Shown one piece after another: positions 49,501-60,842 of a stretch of 64,000 bases of DNA. Below the pieces are notes generated by a model. The model worked only from the letters and a program-made list of their open reading frames with translations. It was not told the DNA's origin and did not search any database. Source of the DNA: Echinostoma caproni (taxonomy: Eukaryota > Platyhelminthes > Trematoda > Plagiorchiida > Echinostomatidae); contig UZAN01040039.1 in the NCBI GenBank assembly GCA_900618425.1, positions 7,721 to 71,720 of the forward strand. Reading direction: 5' to 3'. Made by a program: the position numbers and the translations under genes. Within the stretch, counting starts at the first letter, position 1, and every line of letters starts with the position of its first letter.

Positions 49501-52480
49501 ACTTTCTATGGATCTAAATGGTATCTTACGTTTATTGTACGCCTAGTTTCAGGAAAATCGATCGTGTCGGTTAGAAATGCTTTACTTTATTCTGTACTTT
49601 TGAAAAAATAATGGTCACACTGATCTGCCACAAAGTGGATGATCAATTCGGAGACTGATGCGTATGTGGGTCGATCAAACTCATCCATATTGATAAAAGC
49701 TATTGATTTGGGGGGCTGGAAACCAATGAAATCAATGCCATAAATTATCAGAATAGTTTTGCTTGCATTTTGATGTTCACACTTTTAGACTCAATTCGCC
49801 TCTCACCCGGATTTAAGTTTAACAGTGAACTACAATAACATCGCACATTGTGGTTAGTTTCGTAGACGAACCAACATGAGAAAACAATCAAATCATCGAA
49901 ATGAGTAAAGACAGAAGATTTCATTCGGACACAAAATAGAACGCGATTTTGATACATGACTGCCACTTAATTAAATATACAAACTGATGAGGCTTGGTAA
50001 CTGTGTGCCACTCGCTCTTCCTGCAGTGTTCACCCTACCCTCAACTGTGTGATCTACCCATTTTCAACGACGTTTTCTTATTGTATTATGCATGTCATCT
50101 GTCTACTTGACGACACTCGCCTCGTCTCTTCCCGACCAGCAAAACTTTCTTACCTGGCTATAGCCTTTACATTTTAGTCATTTCAATGGAGCCGTTCCTT
50201 CTCGACATTGCCGTATTGGCTTGATACCTTGGCGGATAGAACGCATAAGTTGCTTGCTGGTTGCATTTCATAGTTTCGTCTATACAAGATGACAACTTTC
50301 AAATCGAAGGTGATCTCATAGCTCATGTGCGAAACCAAATGCACACGCATACGTCACTATCGCATTACTGATATTGTCTCAATATTCACACAGGTATCCA
50401 TTATGTGAAGGCTGTTAAGATCACACAGGTTGACAAAATTACGTAAAAACAGATATAGCACCAAAATGCGTTTCACTATCGCTGCGGATTTCAAACATAA
50501 GGAGGATCCGGCATATTTTTGGCAATCCCCGCCGAATTGATTGACATTTTGATTGCAGTCCGAAACGACTAACAGAAGTCGTATGACCATATTAGCACTG
50601 ACAATTGTGTGCATTGAATTCTTTCAGGACAGTTAGGGGAAATGCCATGGATCACGTTAATGGAAGAATTACATGAGATCCTCGTTATTAACGGTGATTT
50701 GTGGAGAAATAAGTACAATTCTATTCACCGGGGAGGAGGGGGGAGTTGTGGATTAGATTTTCACGTGTACGGATTGATTTGACGTGAAAATAATTGGGAA
50801 AAATGTTGCCTACTTGCAAACACATTAGGAATTTAGGTCACAGTGAATGAAACTTCAATTGCAGAACAACCCATGAAATAAACCCATTGGTATTACTAAT
50901 ATATATTAAGTTCTCATGTTTTATATCAGTTATTGTCTACCATAAAAGCATTCATTCACATCGAAATTCTAGTAGTTTCACAAATTATCACTGTTCCGTG
51001 AGTACTGTCTCTTGACCCTCTCGCTTCGTAAACTTTCCAGCCTCGTTTCAGAACAGCTGGTGAACTTCTCATTAAACCTCGCAGTTGCTAGATCTGTTGG
51101 GATGCGGTTATTTTTGATGGTGGTGTGTTGGGGGGGGGGATAACCGATATATTTTACAAGCATCCAGCAAATTGTTCATCCCTTCACATTCAGATGTGCA
51201 AGTGGAACTGTGATCGACTTTTCAGCCTTATTCGTGCTGTCTTCAAAATGCTCTTCACAAGTTTAAGTGACTCACTTCTTCAATCTTTAGTTTGTCAATA
51301 TCTGCAACTGTACACTACTTACTGGTTGCTAAAACTTTGTTTTGTATCAGAATTCACACACTTATGAATAATCCAAATAAGTGAAAGTTTACGGTTTATT
51401 ATAGTTTTATTAGCGAAACGCACCGTGTAATAACGGAGCTAGGATTAGCACATCTAGGTCACTACCTGCCGAGGTACCCGCCTAACTCACAGAGCACGAG
51501 CTTTCCTGAATCCACTCACTTGATGATTGTTTTAAACAATCTTACACATATTGTCGTTGAGTTTTCTTCATTTCATTGAAATAATGTGTCTGTGTGGTTT
51601 CATCCGCCAGTCTGGACAATAAACTGGCAGAAAACCAACAGGCATCATTTTTGTTCATATCATACCATTGGTTGGATGATTACGGTACTTTCGATCACTA
51701 ACGTTTCTGAACCACCACAAAAAGATGCCTATTTCTCATCTCCAGTTGGGTAAACTTCATTTTTGCTAAATTTACTCAGTTGACAAAGGAAAATTGATGA
51801 TCAGGTATATACCATTATTAGATAACTTGCCTGAGAATCCATACTCCTCAAACATTTCTCCATTTTATTTGGCTGCAAGTGAAACAAAGAAGGATCGTAC
51901 TGAGTTGTTGTCGTACCTCGTATTTGAAGTCCCTGCCGGATCTTAATTCCACACTTCACATGTTCTTCTTCCGCAAGGATATTTTTTATTCCTCAGTCAT
52001 CCTACATGCCATGCCCTGGGTTAAGTAATGAGATAATGACTTCTTTTTATCTTTTGCAGGCGACGTCATAACCAATCAACTGACAAAAAGGACTGAAGCA
52101 AGCCTTTCCCAAGATCGGTTTCAAAAGAAAAGACTACATGAAAACACTGTAAGATGTGTGTCCAGGAGGAATTCCCTAGGACATAAATCTTACAGTATTT
52201 CGAAATGATCTTTTCTTTTGATAACGGAGAATTGGTGGTTAAAACTGGAAACAGGATGATTACCACAGAGTTCGTAAAATACTAGATTTGAGGTTGCTGG
52301 AAGAAACATTTATGTCAATCGCGGTTGTAAAATGCCGTTTCCTGCAATGAACTTTCCGAAGGCGAAGGGGATACTGCAATCGATTGTCGGTGATCGCTCA
52401 AATAGACCTACACATACATGAATCACAAGAGGGAGGCCAATGATTGATAAAGCAGAGAAAATACAATCGGGAAAGAATAT
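43560..52480. other. No recognisable gene
   Basis: Nearly 9 kb of AT-rich DNA with only scattered short ORFs. The longest (48612-48986, minus, 124 codons) begins with ATG but is within chance length and has no domain. One ambiguous base at 44244. G10 run at 51130-51139. Confidence 0.45.
51130..51139. repeat. G10 homopolymer
   Basis: Ten consecutive G's. Confidence 0.95.
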
Positions 52481-52489
52481 TGCTTGTTG

Positions 52490-52600
52490 AAATCACAGAA
52501 TAGGTAAGGTTTTACTAATCGCATGCTGCCATGCATGAAGCTTTATTATCAAACATCCTGGGACAAGATCAATATTGGAACTAGCTGAACATTCAGCTAC
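52490..52600 (-). pseudogene. Degenerate Penelope-like 3' fragment
   Basis: About 20 of 25 bases near 52500-52525 agree with 42610-42635. On the minus strand AISKTLPIL stands where the better-preserved copy has AISEALLIRL. Only the C-terminal block is detectable. Confidence 0.35.
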
Positions 52601-52989
52601 AGTTGCTATCGTTTGTTGCTGAGCCTCTCTATCCCTTTGCTGATTTACTCATGTCGGCTGAACCACCTGAACTACAGCTTTTGACCTGAGACGTCTTCCA
52701 GTTGCTCATTTAGTCGATAATTTTGTGATTCCTGTTTAGCTTCAGCCTCCCGATATTTCATAGTGATAGTACTGCGAGGATTCTCAGCTCACGTGAAGAC
52801 ATGCTAAGGACGCTTGCATTGATTGTTTCTAGTTTTATCAAATATATCTGCACTTTAACAAAACCATTCTGTTTCATTAACAATTAGGCAGGTTAGAAGA
52901 GCTCAAGATTATCATGCATATGCGTAAAGACGAGTCATATGAAATAATTAAGAGAATCCCCGAAAAATCTTACCTGTGGTCATCTTGAT

Positions 52990-53075
52990 TGGTTCACCTT
53001 TATTGAAGCTTTTCGATTGGCCAGTTTCTCGCTCCTGAAAATTGCTTTTACAAGTATATGCTCAAAAAGGGCAGT
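52990..53075 (+). mobile_element. Degenerate SINE tail, copy 4
   Basis: GATTGGCC, then CTCCTGAAAATTG and an AAAAAGG end, in the same order as the 3' halves of the three better SINE copies. No A or B box is recognisable upstream. Confidence 0.38.
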
Positions 53076-56000
53076 TATTGCAGAAAAAAGGTAACTGTTC
53101 TTATTTCATTTCCGTTATTCCCGCTAAACTAGTTGAGTTCAACGTCTTTCAAGGAAATCCCGTTACTAGGTTAACTTGATTGGGGAAGAAAACTGGATCG
53201 AAGCCAAATCAAAATCGCTGAGGGTCAAGTCAGTTTGGGCTCGGTCGACTTCGGAGCGATCCGGAAGTTTTGCACACAACTGATGCATCAGTAGCTTTAC
53301 AGAATAAAGCAATTCTGGTGATATAGATAAGCAAACTGAAACATCTGCAATTGTGAAAGAGATCCTTATGTTCGGCTATGAAATTGGTTGTTCAATTTCG
53401 TGGTATACTGTGCGTATTACATCGCGCTAGCTATTTTATTGAAACGGGGTGGATCTGAGAGAGATATCGCGGTCGTTTTTGGAGACCTCGTCAAAATGAT
53501 CACATTGTTTGTTACCTGATGGATACAAATTACGGTTGTAACGAAAAACGGAATGTGATCGGCAACGCACTCACAAAGTGGGTGTTAATCCGAATACCAA
53601 TGACGCATATGTCGGTCCGGTGTGATCCCTTGGTGTCAGCGGAGCATAGCACGATATCGCTGTTCGGTTGGAGTGAGACAAACGTGTGTAGGGCACATAA
53701 AGGCGTGCACACACGCGTCAGGTAAAAGCCTTAGATGCGGTATGACTTTGGGACTCGCGGAACTGAGGACGGTCAAAACGCTGTTTGACCTGCTTCCTCG
53801 TGCTTTCACATTTGGCTGGAATTTCTATCGGTGGGATCACGAACGTCGATTCCTATAGTAACCTTATGTTGTTAGCTTAAACCAAAAGGGTTTCTCGTAT
53901 TCATTTAGCCCTTTCTCGCCTTCCGGCATCACCCCTTAGTCCAGTTCGACATAACGATTTCGGGAGTGTTTAGACGAAAATGAGGGTTGGTGTGACACGT
54001 GATGTACGCTTGAGATACAGATTCACAGTTGATACGCGGTTCAGTGGCGGGTATCGATGATATGAAATGTTTCTACTGCAGACGGAAGTCAGGAGCCCTG
54101 AAACACGTGACCTATACAGCTGGTTCAATAAAGCGCAGTGCTGGTAAAGGGATTATTCTTTTGACTATATTCAGTCTGATATTCTCTATTAAAATAACAA
54201 AATTGGCTGAACTGGTAACTAATAAGGGCACTGTTTATCTTGGAAATTAATTCAAACGTAGTAAATCGGAAAATTCAAACGTCACTTCCCAACAACTCAC
54301 GGCTAAGCTTGTTATTGCATGTGTATTGCTGCCGGGTTGTAATGAGAAAAGGCTTTACACGTACTGTTGTTGAAGAGAATTCAAATTAATCTGTGAAACG
54401 ACTAGGGAATCAAATTAAAAAAAACTTTTCATGCAATAATGTGTAACGTATCGGTTGAACACCTCTTGGATTGACAGCAGTGTTTTATCAAATGCTGGTG
54501 ATTCATTTAGGACTAAGTGCGAATTCTCTAAAAATCCAAGTGCATGCCATATACAACACAGCTTCAAACAACGGGGTCGTGCCTACTCAGATTGCACGCG
54601 GATCGAGGAAACCCTTAACATAACCTGCCACTCCCGAAGTGATGAGAAATCCAAAACTGCTCGGTACGACACGCAAAGTTTTCCTCCTTGTGGTCATCCC
54701 AATTTGAAATTGATTACTTGTTCTTTAGTTCCTGAAACTTTGAAGTTTGAGAGTTGATTGACCTTGCATATATATCTTGATAGGTAAACGCAAACGATAT
54801 GTACACAACATCCATACATTGAGACTGTAGGCGATTTCAAAAACAGACCACATTGCGGGGAAATCAGTTGTTATTAATGTGTTACAGATGCAGAAACGAA
54901 TTGAAGTCCAGTTTGACCAATTTTATTATTTAATTTAAGTGTTAAATGTTTCAGCTTAGTAATAAGACTTCAGTTGCAAAACGTTTTTTTACGTTGACTT
55001 TGAGGACCCTGACGTTTTATCCAAACAGTTTTAATGGCTACAGGTTCCTTTTGGGGATAGAAACGCGTGTGTGTTGCGTTATGAGTATCGACACTTTATT
55101 TCTGCGCTCGATGTATAGCTGTCTCACGAGTACATCTCGTGTTACGCCGAGCCTAATTTTTTGTTCATGCTGTATTTGGCCCAAGGATAATGCGACCAGA
55201 CTGGATGATCGTAGTAAGAGTCTAAAAGGCTATGGGAGGTCCTGTAGGTATTCACAAAACTAAACTGGACATTGTCGCGATCCGATTACAGGTTACCGAA
55301 ACCGAAGCGTTTCGAAAATTTCAAGTACCGGTCAAACAGACCTGCCGTAGAAATAATGCACCTGGGACAAATTGATGTACCGTAAATACATGGACAACGG
55401 TCCATCTCTTTTCTCTTTCTTAGCATCCCACCTTTTCGCTCACCTGGTTGTAGCTGCAAGCTTGCGATTTTTACACGGTGTAAAATTTGCAAACTGCATG
55501 GTTCATTCTATTTGTCAAGTGCCGTTGACTAAAAACAAAATAGAATATCTTAAAGACTGCATTAATTTGATCGCCTGATTGGCTTCATTTGATGATGAAC
55601 GAAAACCAGTGATACGATTCCATCATAGTCAGTGAGTGTGATATTGTTTTAGCCAAATAATTAGGTGATGCGGACTGTGTGCACCTCATCAGTACTATAT
55701 ACTACTTCAAGTAATCAAATAAAAATTGACATTTAGAGCCAATAAGAAGCCAAAAATCAAAGAACAATCATATTTTGGTTCTAAGTAAGATTTCTTTGTG
55801 TTAAATAGACTATAATGCGAGCACAGAAGTCCGTGCTCAGCTGCACTCTCTACGGATTTGATAGTTGTATTTTCTTCCTTGAATATTTTCTATATGCTTT
55901 GCGAGTCCATATGTCACACCTCCCATATGTGTACTCGCCACCTAAGATACACCTAAAATTGTATTAATATTTCTGCTAGTTATAGCAATTATGATTATGT

Positions 56001-56779
56001 TTTCGACCGTTAAATATCTTCATTCCTCTGTGAGCTTGTCGTACTGATTGTTGATTTTTCACTCGTGTTTCGCTCAAATGAGTGAGTTGGAAAGGGATTA
56101 ATTATTGTACCAACAGTCAACTATAACAAATGCCATGTCATGTAGCGCCATTTGTCATTCTCTATTGAAGCCGGGGAACATTTTTCGGTTAACTAATGAA
56201 AACTGCGAATCCATTAGGTTGGCTTAGGATCACATCTGGATCTGTACAGGTAGATGCAAGCATAGCTACACTCGGCAGCTGATTCAACCGTTTTACGTTA
56301 TAAAACATTTGACAGTATTGGGAACATACTGCGGGTAATTACCGCATAGTCAATCTGTGATCATCGTTCCTCTCAGAGACTGTCGATCTACGGTGCAATA
56401 CGGTCCGTTGTTTGTTTACACCAGACGGCCTATTTGTTCCTTTTGGATGCGACTTGTGTTCACAGTATGACTGGGGTAATTGCGCTATCAAGATGGCTCG
56501 ATACGCGCAAGTCTGTGTGTTCCTGTATGATTTGAGCAGTCAATTTACAATCCTGTCCCAGTTAATCCCTATTCAAAAACACGGAGCTTTTATTTGAATT
56601 CTTTTGTTCTAAGTTTTAAAATCGTTGTAATGCATTGTTTGGGCTGCGATCGCTCTACACATTGTTTTCACCAATATTACTGCCATTGACACTATCCCTA
56701 ACGAGCACAACCAATAGTGCTTCCCTAGGTGTTGTGGCCGTCATTCATGAATTCATATGATTACTCCTGCATTTGAGCA
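53076..56779. other. No recognisable gene
   Basis: Contains two plus-strand frames (54455-54757, Cys-containing; 54955-55263, after a TTTCAG acceptor) without further support. 53400-53860 is GC-richer and reads like an eroded coding or transposon segment, but it is not identifiable. Confidence 0.4.
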
Positions 56780-56798
56780 TTTATTCATGATTGTTCAG

Positions 56799-56804
56799 TT
56801 TATT
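56799..56804 (-). terminator. Candidate poly(A) signal
   Basis: AATAAA on the minus strand about 77 nt downstream of the stop of the 56881-57192 candidate. A second copy is at 56780-56785. Confidence 0.3.
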
Positions 56805-56880
56805 TGGATTGAAGAAAGTACTGTGCTGTGGTAGATGCCAAACCGATTGTTCACTCTTGCGGCTTGCTCGTTTAGTCCTT

Positions 56881-57192
56881 TCAAACTGAAACGATTTCAT
56901 CCCACAATTTACAATTTTTTTCTGGAGAAAGCTCTGAAATAAGATGAATTCGATCGGGAATGATATTCTTGCTCCAATATTCAGCTAAACTGTACACATA
57001 CTGAAACAGTGGCATACGTTGCGCTGTGAGAAGCAAGTGAGAAAACACACTGTTCGGGCACTGCTGATTATCCATGTGAATTTGAGCAACAAATGCAAAT
57101 GGATTGAGTTCGTCAGTACATTTGTTGTGCACGTCAGATCGGTTGTTGGACTGAATTGGTGCCCAACTTTTTCCTCGTTTACGCGTGTCCGT
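56881..57192 (-). CDS. Possible terminal exon, unrecognised
   Basis: Minus strand. After a CTACTAG acceptor the frame from 57192 is open for about 103 codons to a TGA at 56881-56883, followed by two AATAAA hexamers within about 100 nt. The peptide looks globular: CTDELNPFAFVAQIHM, then LLLTAQRMPLFQYVYSLAEY, ending KLWDEIVSV. No family recognised. The acceptor is moderate. Length alone is not beyond chance; the paired poly(A) signals raise it a little. Confidence 0.3.
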   Translation of the reverse strand, partial: TDTRKRGKSWAPIQSNNRSDVHNKCTDELNPFAFVAQIHMDNQQCPNSVFSHLLLTAQRMPLFQYVYSLAEYWSKNIIPDRIHLISELSPEKNCKLWDEIVSV

Positions 57193-57415
57193 CTAGTAGG
57201 CGATCAGTTAATGAGGCGCTAATGCTTATGCTGGGGATTTCATTTCCCTTTGCATTTTCAGTTAGGCTGAAAACCATGAAGGGAACTCATCGACCATAGG
57301 ACAAAAGGTTGTTACATAATTGTTTTCACATTTTCACTGGACCACTTCGTGTTTTACATCCAATTTATGATCCACCTTTTGGTGTATTTTTGCCCATTGC
57401 TATAGAATCTGAACA

Positions 57416-58033
57416 ATGCACTTTAAGTCGCTCACGGTACGAAAAGTTTTTCTCCTCTTTGTTATAGCTAACAATTTGATCATTTCAGCTTGTTCAAAAC
57501 AACCGATTTGCCCGGACTGTGAATTGAAATGGCAGCTCAGATGCACAAAACGGCATCCCTCATTAAGTGACAGATCGCTCATAAAGAACCCAAACAAATC
57601 ATTGTATCACCTATTCGACTTAAGGAGCAATAAAAAAACTCTGATAGGGGGGTTGTCTATTACCATCCGAAATGTCAATCTTCATTTAGACCATTGCTTG
57701 CTTGTGCCTCGTCTCCCCCCCCCCACGCTCTGGGTTGGGAACCTCAATTTATGGTGTGCTGACCGGGTAAAATTACTGACTGGTGGCTGGAGGAGTTCCC
57801 TTAGTGCCACTTTATTACCATTCGGGTGTATCGCATCCAGTGGGGAAACTTGTCTTGAGAAACGTTACCCATCACAACCGAAACATTGGTTTATCATTAG
57901 CCCTATCTACAACGCAGTTTTGTTGGAAAATATGCACCCGAAGGAAAACACTCAAGGTGGGGCATCGATTTTGCGGTACACTCCCAATCCCTTGCTATCT
58001 CTCCCTCTCTTTGTGATGATCTGGAATCCGTAA
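57416..58033 (+). CDS. Hypothetical secreted protein, longest uninterrupted ORF
   Basis: 205 codons, longer than expected by chance at this base composition (about 150). The ATG has A at -3 and an in-frame TGA two codons upstream, so it is the first possible start. The N-terminus has the form of a signal peptide: a basic start (MHFKSLTVRK), a hydrophobic core (VFLLFVIANNLIISA), then a Cys cluster with spacing C-x5-C-x2-C-x8-C. The second half is less protein-like and crosses a C10 run (57715-57724), where the frame could easily be wrong. GTAAAA at 57766 might be a donor, which would make only the first part an exon. No family recognised. Confidence 0.33.
   Translation: MHFKSLTVRKVFLLFVIANNLIISACSKQPICPDCELKWQLRCTKRHPSLSDRSLIKNPNKSLYHLFDLRSNKKTLIGGLSITIRNVNLHLDHCLLVPRLPPPTLWVGNLNLWCADRVKLLTGGWRSSLSATLLPFGCIASSGETCLEKRYPSQPKHWFIISPIYNAVLLENMHPKENTQGGASILRYTPNPLLSLPLFVMIWNP
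57715..57724. repeat. C10 homopolymer
   Basis: Ten consecutive C's inside the 205-codon ORF. Confidence 0.95.
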
Positions 58034-59476
58034 TAACCGGGGATTGCTAGATGAATTGACTGGTCGCGGAGAGCATAATAGACATACTGTTTAGCAAGCA
58101 GAGACTTACGCACTAACCCGGAGTTGAACCTCTGGTCGTGCTACGCAGTGATCGGGTCGGCGTGTATAACAGTTGATCTACAAACTGATTTGCTTTTGGA
58201 CCAGAATTTGGCTGATAGGACAACATAGCCAGAGAAGTACACAATGGTTGCTGCTTATCAGTTACGTGTATCAGGTAATTTTGGGACCGTTTACATTCCA
58301 GATAGGTGTTCTGCGTGATTCCTGTTGGAGCTCGGAGATGGGAACCCTAACATCTATTTCGCCTGTTCACCGAGCTTGGCAATGTGAATTTCGAGTGTCG
58401 ACGCAGTTGTCAGCACAATAAGATTATGGTCTACTGCATTTTCGCGAATTCAAATGAATAACTGCTTTCTTGAGCGAAGCACGAACCACTTTTCCCCCAA
58501 TAAATTAGGAATTATTATCGATCTTTTTAGTTACCTGAAGACCGATTAAATCACTGGCTATTCACACCTATGCGACATGGAGTGAGAATTGGACATGTGA
58601 TCTGAATGGAACCAGTAAAAATGCATATCGTAAAGGATGATCTGAATGGGTTTGTTGGGAGTTTCGTGTACAGTTATCTAACGATAGTGGAAATTTATAG
58701 GTAATGCTTATAGGAGTCAGAAATGACTAATCACGGCCAAACGGTTTCGAGGGGTTAGTTAATTTAATTCCTACTAAATAAAATGGCCAAATTTGACAAG
58801 CATTTAAATAAATGAAAAATGGCTCACATCTGCACTTAAGATTTCTTCAGATTGCTTGATTCGAAGGAATAGTATTGACCTCGTTTCCCCATGGTACCTA
58901 TTCGACGGCTGCTGGTCGTAGCTGCATTCCGAGCTGACATTTTGTTCCACTTCCCAGTTCGATTCGATCCCCTTTCATTTTAGTGGCTTATGCTATTTAT
59001 TCTTCCTTACCAGTCTATCCCCTTCCCTTGTCTTAGTTTGGTCTTATTTTGATGCGTATTTCTGTCTGTGTGCGCTTACTCCTAAGCGTGGCTGAATGAC
59101 CGGACGGACCACTGTGCACACTCAAATATTCGCGTGTACGTCCGTCCTTCTTTCTGTGTGTGTGCGCACGCATTGGTAGGAGACGGGTTCTGCGTGAGAC
59201 AATCGGGAATATTTCACAAAACTTTACACACCAACTGAGTGGTTGTCATTTCACCTCCAGGGCACACAGCAATGCAAGTACCGCATTCCTATCACCGAAC
59301 CGGTCAGATAGGTTTTTCTGTGGTGTGGCATAACAAAATATTGTTCGATCCATATTCCTATTTTTCCCTGACCAACAGAGCATGCAAATTATATGCTTTA
59401 GCCAGGCGACGTTGTCATCGCATAGTTGTTGAATCCTTGAAATTGATTTAAAACGCCTAGTAAGGTTCAAACTTGT
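58034..59476. other. No recognisable gene
   Basis: Short conflicting frames only. Confidence 0.45.
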
Positions 59477-59645
59477 AAGGTGATGGTGACCCGGTGGTAA
59501 AATCACCAAACCATCAGCCCCGAATGACATGTGTTTGAATCCCATCACCGCCACCTAACTTCCCCCAGGTTCTATGTATTTGATTGACCGCCTCCTCCTT
59601 CCTGAAAATTGTCTGTTTATTTCATAGAAAGGAAGTAAAAATCAA
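59477..59645 (+). mobile_element. tRNA-derived SINE, copy 3
   Basis: A-box-like GATGGTGACCCGGTGGTAA and B box GTTTGAATCCC (59533-59543). The shared body ends CTCCTTCCTGAAAATTG, with a diverged tail containing AGAAAGGAAG. Aligns to copy 2 along its whole length. Confidence 0.72.
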
Positions 59646-60285
59646 AAATCAAGTACTACCAGGATGGGATACTTTTGTTTGAAATGAAAACGGATCAGCA
59701 CAATCCCGTGCGTTCTCTTCAAATGGATAACCGCTTAAAGAGTGAATACAAATTATGCTGGTTGGCAAAGTGGGGCCATTCTACTTCCACTGGTCTTGCT
59801 GTCCAGATTTATTTGTTCGTCTCTAATTTTACTGAACCAATCGACAATGATTTGCTAGCGTTGAGCTTGTAGGACTCCTAGTTCTTTCTTTACCACTTGC
59901 GTTTACCGCCTATCGCATAATGAGTCATTGTTATTTTTCGCAGTTTAAATAAATAACTGAATGCAGATACAGATCGTTTTCGATGAAAAAAGTATGCGTA
60001 AAGCAAATAAACTGTACTTAATTGTCAGAATCGGTGGGAAAGCTGTTATAAGCGTCTAGAAAAATAGTGACAAACACGGAAAATTAACAGAAGATGAACA
60101 CGGGCTTTTTCATCTGTCTGTTTTTGTTTATTTAATGCATATTTGTACAAAATATTTCAAGATAGAAAGAGCTGCCAGCCACAGTTTTCATGTGACATAA
60201 GGGAAAATGAGCAATGATGTTGGTGGGGCTCAAACACACGAACAGTGAAGTCATGTGTTGTTAATCAACAATTAGTCACTGCGGC

Positions 60286-60842
60286 CTAATTATCACTATC
60301 CTGGGTTTCAGTATTATTAGTACTCTTGTTAGTAGCCTCATTCGGAAAGCTGACTTTAGTGAGTTGGTTATTTATTACATTTTTTGTCATGGTGATTGAT
60401 GTAAGCAAATTGAAATACTGGCACATCACAGTGTCTTCTCTTTGTGCACCACAAAGCATATTGGCCAGATGCGTCATTTTGTTGAATGAGTAAAATATTA
60501 GATTCACAAACAAATAAGCGAACAGAGAGCGATAGTGGTACAATGGCGAATTCAACATTCGGAGATTGGAATGCAAATAACAGACGGGACTGTCAAGCGA
60601 TATCCGATGATATGATCAAATAGATTCACAAAACAATGTTGCAAAAACGGAAATAACAAGTCCCAATTAATGTCAACTGCAAAACGTTTAAATGGTTCAG
60701 ACAGATAGAACCACATTTCATATTGTCCTTTAGCCACATCGTTAGATTGAAAGCGGAATATACATAAATCAAAAGGTTCCTTTTCGAACGTTTTTTCCAA
60801 CTTGACAGGGTTGTTCAGTAATCCACCGGAATTCCGGTTCAT
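60286..60842 (-). pseudogene. Broken ORF pair, possible single-exon protein remnant
   Basis: Minus strand. An ATG at 60842 (in-frame TAA just upstream) opens 96 codons (start MNRNSGGLLNNPVKLEK, later EMWFYLSEPFKRFAVDINWD). It stops just after the start of a second frame of 96 codons that ends at 60286 with an acidic, Asn/Thr-rich tail (ETQDSDN). There is no room for an intron at the junction, so a frameshift is needed to join them. AATAAA lies at 60127-60132, about 155 nt beyond the stop. Candidate for a decayed gene or an assembly error near 60552-60576. Family not recognised. Confidence 0.28.

Noticed and set aside
53400..53860. GC-richer stretch resembling eroded coding DNA
   Set aside because: Reads as fragments in several frames, but no motif of any transposon or gene family could be named.
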